From contig NC_134028.1 of assembly GCF_964204645.1 (NCBI RefSeq), positions 16,421,263 through 16,485,262 on the forward strand: a DNA stretch of 64,000 bases, written 5' to 3'. This document shows, in pieces, positions 57,220-64,000 of the stretch; within the stretch, counting starts at the first letter, position 1; every line of letters begins with the position of its first letter. This DNA is from Tubulanus polymorphus (lineage: Eukaryota > Nemertea > Palaeonemertea > Tubulaniformes > Tubulanidae). Made by a program: the position numbers and the translations under genes. The notes beneath the pieces are model-generated. The model had not been told where the DNA came from. It saw only the letters and a list, made by a program, of their open reading frames with translations, and made no database searches.

Positions 57220-57715
57220 GTCTTCAAATATTCATAAATGAACAGTTAAAAATTGGTGAAACATGTCGACTAAGCCGTAAAATCAACCCATTCACAGTCC
57301 CGAATGTGGGATAATGTCGGGCTTTAGAGAACATAATGCCCCCGAGGTCTTCACATTTACAGATAAGATTATGTAAGCGTGTCGCGCGTTACACCGGATA
57401 GGCACACAATAGAAATATGAGCCGCACGTTCATTGATCATCACCAATTAAGAGGACCGCTATTGTGAAAATTGACTGCGGGAGGAATATTCCTCCCAAAG
57501 TCAATCGATGGAAACTTGACCAAGGGGTCTGATATTCAAACAATTGACTTTGGGAGGAATATTTCTCCCAAGGTCAAACGAAGAGAATTTGACCTTCAGT
57601 TCTGATATTCAAAGTATCGACTTCGGGAGGAATATTCCTCCGACTGTCAAACGAAGGAAAATGGACCTAGGTCTGATATTCGAAATATTGACTTTGGGAT
57701 GAATATTCGTCCAAA
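57220..57715 (+). repeat. Dispersed repeat with 73-bp tandem array
   Basis: The copy matching 11.2-11.86 kb in inverse orientation. From about 57,478 it contains four units of about 73 bp (GAGGAATATT at 57,481, 57,554, 57,627 and, altered, 57,698). The best unit carries the perfect 18-bp palindrome GGGAGGAATATTCCTCCC. It has no coding content and is uninterrupted, unlike the copy at 11 kb. Confidence 0.8.
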
Positions 57716-59340
57716 CCTCTAACGCTAAAAACCTGAGCTTTTAGAATGATAGGTCTACATAAATGATATAGATGTAATTGTTTTTAATAAATAGTATACT
57801 ATAGCGACGAAACCAGACATATTTAGGCAATTTGATTGTTAATATACACTGTATTTGAGGGTCTGCGACAAATAATTTTAGAAAGTTAAATAGCTGTAGT
57901 ACAGGTTCTAATAATGAGCCTAATATAGTCTTCACATCGCAATCAGTTGTTAGAATGCATCTTCCTTTTTCTTGTTTTGATCTGAGACGACTAGTTAAAT
58001 TTTTTTCTTGATTGATTCACGCTGGGAGGTCTACATCAAATTATATTGTTGATCAAATCAATTATGTTTCAACTGCGAATTCACATTTGATATTGATATT
58101 AATAATCAATATTACCCATCATTATATAGCGCACTGCTGCAAATTGTAACCAGTGTGCTTTTCATGGGTATAAAATTAACACAAGTTGAAGAAATCGAAT
58201 TTGAAATACGTGGATAATGAAAAATAAGTTGAAGGTAGGGCGGAGAGATCTGACGAAAAGAAACAACAAACGATATGGGCGCCAAATTGAACCATGCCTA
58301 ATTGCCCGACATGACCTGAGTCAAATTAAGCCAAGTCAAATAAGCGTGTTAATTTAAACTGGTTCTGGAAGTCAGTCACTTCGCTTTGCTTAAGTATGGA
58401 CTCGTTTTAGAGTCTCTTCAAGCATTGTTTAGTATCGAATGAATGGGTTTGCATTTGAATGTGAAATAAATTTGAACATGAAAATCAGCGCGCTCTTTGG
58501 TAAGCCATCAAAACAATTAAAGTCGGACCCTGATTCGAGCCAATTTGTTTGCAAATTAGCCATTGTCCTAGTTTTAACTTCTGATTTGTACCCTGTATAG
58601 GCCGGTTTATATTTCTGTTTGTACTCTTTCATAGAAATTCGACAGATATCAAATGGCATCTTTGATTACAGACACTGTTGACCGGTACACACCAATATGT
58701 CCATCCATCCGACATACAAGCAATTATCTCATTAATGAAATAATTGCTCGTAGATCCGACAGCTACGTTTTACAACTAGAAGTGCATAAAATCAGATTCC
58801 TAATGATATTACATGTAATACTGTTAAGAATAAGCTATTAATTATGATTAAATTCAAAAAGAATTGAGAAAATATCTTGCTTTGAATGGCTTTTAATTAA
58901 ATATTGGAAAGGGCGATTTTGAAGGGGGAATTTTATCTGCGGTGTCACTGCTAATCGAGTAATCAAGAAGCACAAACTCCCTAAGGTGATAAAGTGTTTT
59001 AAGCAGATCTTTTCCGATTGTGATCCCAATATATGAATTGCACATGGAACTATTATGTATAAACACCTCTCACAATTTACGTACTGACTGAGTGGCGTCC
59101 TTTTGCACAAGCTATAATCAATTATCAAGCTATGTTTCAATTCATTTTATTTGTGCGACCATTACCTACAGCGGTCTGTTCCTGCTGAAAATTTCGAAAT
59201 TAGATATTGTTCGAGAAGTCTGGGAACGTCAATATCGAAAAACATACGCAACAATTCGTTCGGCAAAGGTTCACATATGATATAATATTTAATACAAACT
59301 GGTTGCGAACCAGTTACACAGAAGTACGGCAAAAAATCAT
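57716..59340. other. Non-coding stretch before the LINE
   Basis: No gene was recognised. Part of the last few hundred bases probably belongs to the 5' UTR of the LINE that follows, but its 5' boundary could not be placed. Confidence 0.35.
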
Positions 59341-59403
59341 TCACGCTTGAATAACCACCGGACAAATAATCGCCTGCAGTGTACGAATACTCAAAACCAT
59401 ATC

Positions 59404-60408
59404 ATGTCCAGTGTCGAAGAAATACCGAATAATTCGAATGTGAACAATATATGCTGGACACCACAAAGTATCTCGCACCATAAGGACCCTAGGCCTGGTG
59501 AAAAAAGGCGCCTAATACATCGAAGCCCGCCACTGGGAGCAGGTGGCACTTTGGATTACCTAGACATCGATACCGGCAATATAGTAACCAGAAGGGACGA
59601 TCCACAATGTGGCGACTGTAATCAATTAAATATTAGAATGGAGGCGATGATGAAAAAGATAATAGACAAACTCGATATCTTCCCTGATCTGAACAATAAA
59701 GTAGAAACAATATCCAGATCAATTGTTGATCTCTCATCTAGAGTATCTAAAATCGAAAATGAAATGATCGCAACAAAAAATTCTGTAATAAACACAAGGC
59801 TCGAACACGATGAGATCCGTAAAACTGTCATTGAAAATAAAGGGACTATATTACAAATGACCAAGCAAACCGAAAAAGCGATTGCCCGTCTGACGTCACT
59901 CGAAAATTACAACAGACGCGAAAACTTGATTTTCTACGGAATAAAAGAAAATCCCGATACGTCAACACGAGAAAACTGCGAGAGTCTAGTACGAAATATC
60001 GTCAAGAAATATGACCTGGGTATACCGGACCCAGAAAATGTAGTTTTCCAGCGCGTTCACCGTATCAATCGAAAGACAGGGACATCGAAACCGAGAGGAA
60101 TTATAGCGCGATTTGTGAATTACCAGGATCGTGAACGTATACGCAGAAACGCCTACAAACTGAAAAATAGCGAAATATCAATAAGTGAGGATTATTGCCC
60201 CGAAACGGCCGCACAGATTAAGCAGCTACTACATATTAAGAGAAAAGCTATAAAGTGTGGGCATAAAGCTCACATCAACTGGGAAGGAAGACTGTTCGTT
60301 GACGGAAAACCGTATGATGGAGATGGTGGTGAATTTCTTGGAACACCTACAACCGTAAACAACCAGGACACCGAAACAGTGGACACGGTTTCAGATACAC
60401 AAACATAG
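59404..60408 (+). CDS. LINE ORF1, L1-ORF1p-like
   Basis: I start at ATG 59,404 (MSSVEEIPNN); the open frame extends further upstream only through non-ATG codons. The protein has 334 residues. After a proline/arginine-rich N-terminus comes a coiled coil (about residues 75-165; KVETISRSIVDLSSRVSKIE is typical). The RRM-like domain starts at NYNRRENLIFYGIKE (about 169-183), includes VVFQRVHRIN and PRGIIARFVNYQDRERIRR. The C-terminal domain has ISISEDYCPETAAQIKQLL. The order matches L1 ORF1p. It ends at TAG 60,406-60,408, and ORF2 continues in exactly the same frame. The ORF itself has no lesions. Confidence 0.85.
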   Translation: MSSVEEIPNNSNVNNICWTPQSISHHKDPRPGEKRRLIHRSPPLGAGGTLDYLDIDTGNIVTRRDDPQCGDCNQLNIRMEAMMKKIIDKLDIFPDLNNKVETISRSIVDLSSRVSKIENEMIATKNSVINTRLEHDEIRKTVIENKGTILQMTKQTEKAIARLTSLENYNRRENLIFYGIKENPDTSTRENCESLVRNIVKKYDLGIPDPENVVFQRVHRINRKTGTSKPRGIIARFVNYQDRERIRRNAYKLKNSEISISEDYCPETAAQIKQLLHIKRKAIKCGHKAHINWEGRLFVDGKPYDGDGGEFLGTPTTVNNQDTETVDTVSDTQT

Positions 60409-61791
60409 ACCGAGAAACGTAGGATCAGTGACTTAAAAATAACGCATATTAACGTTCATGGGCTGCATACTGTGATCGACAAAACCCGAATATGTAAACT
60501 TGAACTACCGGACGTTCATAAAATAGTTGCAACAAATGACATTACCCTTTTCTCGGAAACTTGGAACAAAAATGATTCAACATTTCACACCCCTGATGGA
60601 TTCTCCTACTTCCAAAGTACCCGAAAGAAACCACCAAGAGCAAAAAGGAACTCAGGTGGTCTCCTTATACTTTATCGATCCGAACTAGAATGCGGCTTAA
60701 AGTTTATTTCTTCTGATAATCCGGATATCATATGGATAAGGCTCGATAAAGTTTTTTTCAAATTGAATCAAGACACATATATTTGTTTAGCATATATTTC
60801 GCCTGCTGATAACAATCGGCGCTTGCGCCAGGATACTTTAGCCACGCTAGAGATCGAAGGATTAGCGTATAGTATCGAGGGCAATGTAATTATCATGGGG
60901 GATTTCAACGCCCGTACTTCGAGTAAATCGGGCCTTATCCATGATGCTATACCCGAAGATCTTACTGATAATCCCGAGCTAAATAATGACATTTTGTCTT
61001 TTTTGGATGATAACATCAATTTTTCAATTGAAAGAAGCTCTTTAGACAGAGCACGTAATGTACACGGCAATGAGCTACTAGAACTGTGTAAAGGTACGGA
61101 AATGATTATATTGAATGGGAGGTCCTTTAAGGATAAGAACATTGGTAAATTCACAAATTTTCAAACCAGTGGCTGTAGTGTTGTTGATTACTGCCTAGCT
61201 AACCTCTCAGCCATTCGCATCCTCGGAAACTTTGAGATTTTGAATTGTCAATATTTCTCTGACCATGCCCCACTATCCATCTCTCTCAAAAAAGCCCAAA
61301 CGATAGGAGCCCCTTATCACCAAGAATCAAATCAACGATACGACAAACTCCCAGCGCGATACGTATGGAATGAACAGATTGAAAACAAATTTATTGATAC
61401 TGTCCGTCGCACCGAATTCCACGACCAGTTGACCTCATCTATTGACTGTATAATCCTTAATCAAAACCCGGGCATTGACGAAGTAAATTCTGCGACGGAC
61501 AATATAACGTCGGTCCTACTAGCCAGTTATGACGCCAATAATTCAACCCTACCTCGTGAAAATCCGAGACCAGTGAGACGGCGGCGTGTCCGTCGTCATT
61601 GGTTCAATAGGAACTGCGCTGTCGCACGTAATCAATTTAGTAAAGCGAATCGCTTATACTACAGATATCCAAACCCTAATAACCTGCAAGATCTACGAAC
61701 CAAGAGAAAAACCTATAGGAAAGAAATATCTAAGGCCAAACATAAATCAGAAAAAAAGATAGCGACTCAAAGTCCTTTTGGAAAATCCTGA
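60409..61791 (+). pseudogene. LINE ORF2, endonuclease part
   Basis: Directly after the ORF1 TAG the frame continues TEKRRISDLKITHINVHGL, the first endonuclease strand. No ATG lies between the stop and this motif. Following motifs: LFSETWNK, GGLLILYRSE, YICLAYISPADNN, IMGDFNARTSS (GDFN) and SDHAPLSI. All catalytic positions of an APE-type endonuclease are present. The frame is open for about 460 codons and then shifts at the A-run near 61,757, entering the RT frame. Either the UAG is read through, or ORF2 starts at a non-ATG codon, or the UAG is a mutation. Confidence 0.8.
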
Positions 61792-63871
61792 AATCCTTTC
61801 AAAATGTAAATTCCGATCAAAATCAGTCGACTCCTGACTTTGAACGATTCTTCAGCGATTTAAGCCATGAAAATGGAGAAACTGTGGTTGACCCCGATTT
61901 TCAAATTACTGATCAAGATAGAATTGATTCACATACGCCACATGAACTGGATATACCAATTACTAATGATGAGGTCCTCAAGGCCATTAAGTGTTTAAAA
62001 CGTTGCAAATCCCCCGGATTAGACAATATTCTACCCGAAATGCTGATTACAGCAGCCGATATTCTATCCCCTACTCTAACTACACATTTCAATGTTATAC
62101 TTCAGACTGGTATTTATCCCAGAAACTGGAGTAAGGGTTGTATATCTCCAATCCATAAGAAAGGATCGACTTCCGATCCAAACAACTACCGCGGAATCAC
62201 AGTTTTAAGTTGCTTTGGAAAAATCTTTTCTATAATCTTAAACACACGTCTTATTCACTGGACTGAAACTTATCATGTTGTTAATAATTCCCAGGCTGGT
62301 TTTCGACCAAACAATGGTACAACACAGCAATCATTCGTCCTGTCTTCTGTTATTGACTATTGTGTAAAGAACAACAAAAAGAACGCCTGTCTAGGGTTTG
62401 TGGATTTTTCCAAAGCTTTTGATTCAATAAACCATGATATTCTCTGGAAAAAATTACTAGAAGCTGGTATTACTGGTAAGGTATATAATATTATAAAGTC
62501 TATGTACGCCAACAACGAATCGTGTGTAAAAAATAACGGGTTCATATCCAGTTTCTTTAAATGTACCATCGGGGTCAGACAAGGCGAATGCATCTCCCCT
62601 GTATTATTTAATTTATATATCAACGACATGGAGCAATATTTCATTGATAATGGTCACACAGGGATCGATTTGCAACTTTTTAAACTCTATATCCTCTTAT
62701 ACGCAGATGACACTGTTATTCTAGCAGAATCCCCTGAAGCTCTACAGCGATGTATGGACATTTTATTTGAATATTGTACAAAGATGAGACTCAATGTAAA
62801 TACTGAAAAGACCAAAGTTATGAAAATAGGACTAAGAAGAAATACCAGAAATGCTCTAGCTTGTAACTATAACGGTATCGCACTAGATGAAGTCTCGGTT
62901 TTCAAGTATCTGGGTCTTATGATATCAAATAATGGTAAACACACAGCAGCCATCAAAGCCCTTGCTGATCAAGGATCGCGAGCCTTCTTTTAGCTGAAAA
63001 AGTACCTGCTGAATGCTAGACTTCTATCTCCTAAGGTTAAACTAGATATTTTTGATTCTCTAGTCAAGTCTGTTTTAGTTTATAGTAGTCCAATATGGGC
63101 TTTTGATAATCTTAACGCTATTGAGTCTATACATTTAAAATTTTGCAAATATTAGCTTCGTGTCCGCAGTAGTACTCCTAATGTTATGGTTTACGGAGAA
63201 CTTGGTCGTTTCCCGCTGTATATTCATGCTCAAATTTCTGCTACCAAATTCTGGCTGAAAATACTGAAAGCCCCACACTCCACAAAAGCTACCAATTCCT
63301 CCTGAACCAGATTAATAACAACCCTCTCATATCTAACTGGGCATCCAAAATCAAATGGGCATCCAAAATGCGTGATTTATTTAATAATTTAGGTCTTGGG
63401 AATTTTCACAGGATGCAGGAAATGCCGCCTTTCTTATAAAACTGGTCGAGCAAAGACTTAAAGACCAATTTATCCAAAACTGGTCCCACTCTATTGAAAC
63501 CAGCCCCAAATGTTATACCTATAAGCATTTTAAGTCATCCTTTACCTACGAAAAATACCTTGATATTAATGACACCAGTTTAGTAACTGCTTTCAGTAAA
63601 TTCCGCTGTGGAAGCCACGATCTTATGATAGAAAGTGGTAGATGGACCAGGCCACGGATCCCACGCGAAAGCCGTTTGTGTAGCTGTAAGTCGAATCAAA
63701 TCGAAGACGAGTACCACGTTTTATTATGCTGTATCCACTATAACACCCCAAGAAGCAATTTTCTTCCCCAATACTATTGGAATAATCCGAGCATTCATAA
63801 ATTCATTTGATGAACACAACATCCAACAATCTCTTAAAGCGTATTGGAAAATTTCTCCGACAGATGTTTAA
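61760..63871 (+). pseudogene. LINE ORF2, reverse transcriptase and C-terminus
   Basis: In the shifted frame SFWKILKSFQNVNSD leads to ITVLSCFGKIFSIIL, NSQAGFRPNNGTTQQS, FVDFSKAFDSINHD, GVRQGECISPVLFNLYINDM and LLYADDTVIL (catalytic, about 62,698). TAG at 62,991 and another at about 63,153 interrupt YLLNARLLSPKVKLDIF. Two more frame changes (near 63,260 and 63,420) lead to the C-terminal FSKFRCGSHDLMIESGRWTRPR and a zinc-type motif C-S-C-(x10)-H-x4-C (63,683-63,730). A last shift near 63,800 gives the terminus at TAA 63,869. Without the lesions ORF2 would have about 1150 codons. Confidence 0.85.
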
Positions 63872-64000
63872 GGGACGTAAATTGCTTCTTGGGGCTACTT
63901 AAATGAAAAAGATATGTATGTACATTTTGAGATAGAACGCCAGCTGTAAAATCTATGAAAGATTGTCATACAAGTATTATAATTATTTTGACGAAAATAA

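Larger units (their letters stand above)
59300..63990 (+). mobile_element. Two-ORF LINE with C-terminal zinc motif
   Basis: The element has ORF1 of L1-ORF1p type, ORF2 with endonuclease and reverse transcriptase, and a C-terminal Cys/His motif. The 3' UTR runs past 63,871 toward the window edge; no clear tail is seen before 64,000. Clade is uncertain: ORF1 resembles L1/Tx1-type proteins, while ORF2 differs from the CR1/L2-like elements elsewhere in the window. Lesions are concentrated in the last third. Confidence 0.85.

Noticed and set aside
59347-59403. Earlier start for LINE ORF1 at 59,347
   Set aside because: The codon there is TTG; the first ATG in frame is at 59,404 and all conserved domains lie downstream of it.

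Overview
The window looks like repeat-dense, non-coding nuclear DNA of a metazoan, most likely a marine invertebrate. The phylum cannot be named from the sequence. Reasons: AT-rich background, several classes of non-LTR retrotransposon (L2/CR1-like with trinucleotide tails, and a type whose ORF1 resembles L1 ORF1), a Ty3/Gypsy element, TIR elements, solo LTRs, micro- and minisatellites, and no dense operon-like coding. I found no host single-copy gene I can name, no rRNA, no convincing tRNA gene and no CRISPR array.

Layout. 1-430: end of a LINE ORF2. 3.28-4.41 kb: non-autonomous DNA transposon with ~125-bp inverted repeats and a 9-bp target duplication. 9.9-11.1 kb: minus-strand LINE RT remnant. 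11.2-11.86 kb: dispersed repeat carrying a small solo LTR; an inverted copy lies at 57.2-57.7 kb. 12.05-12.80 kb: 373-bp tandem duplication. 13.5-19.5 kb: plus-strand LINE split by a minus-strand L2-like LINE (15.9-18.9 kb). 19.7-24.1 kb: degraded Ty3/Gypsy element with gag, protease, RT, RNase H and integrase. 24.1-28.9 kb: strikingly AT-rich island holding the capsid and packaging genes of a decayed Polinton-like (Maverick/adintovirus-type) endogenous virus. 29.1-34.1 kb: nearly intact two-ORF LINE on the minus strand. 34-45 kb: non-coding, with a CACATGTG foldback at 41.4-41.7 kb and a 66-bp minisatellite at 42.2-42.5 kb. 45.0-49.2 kb: tandem, decayed copies of an unrecognised protein gene, interrupted by two solo LTRs of one family in opposite orientation, each with a 4-bp target duplication. 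51.6-52.0 kb: relic of an IS1595/ISXO2-like (Merlin-type) transposase. 53.3-56.5 kb: a 500-bp tandem duplication and an inverted pair of short TCGGTTCC-ended elements. 59.4-63.9 kb: plus-strand LINE whose ORF1 and ORF2 lie in one frame separated by a single UAG.

Almost every recognisable coding stretch belongs to a mobile element, and most carry frameshifts or stops. The parts do not form one pathway. They record successive insertions: L2 into LINE, solo LTR into the unknown gene copy, solo LTR into the dispersed repeat, and an AT-rich viral segment abutting the Gypsy integrase tail. The two items most deserving follow-up are the Polinton-like island, with its ~100-bp palindrome and repeated in-frame TGA codons, and the undescribed duplicated gene family at 45-49 kb.
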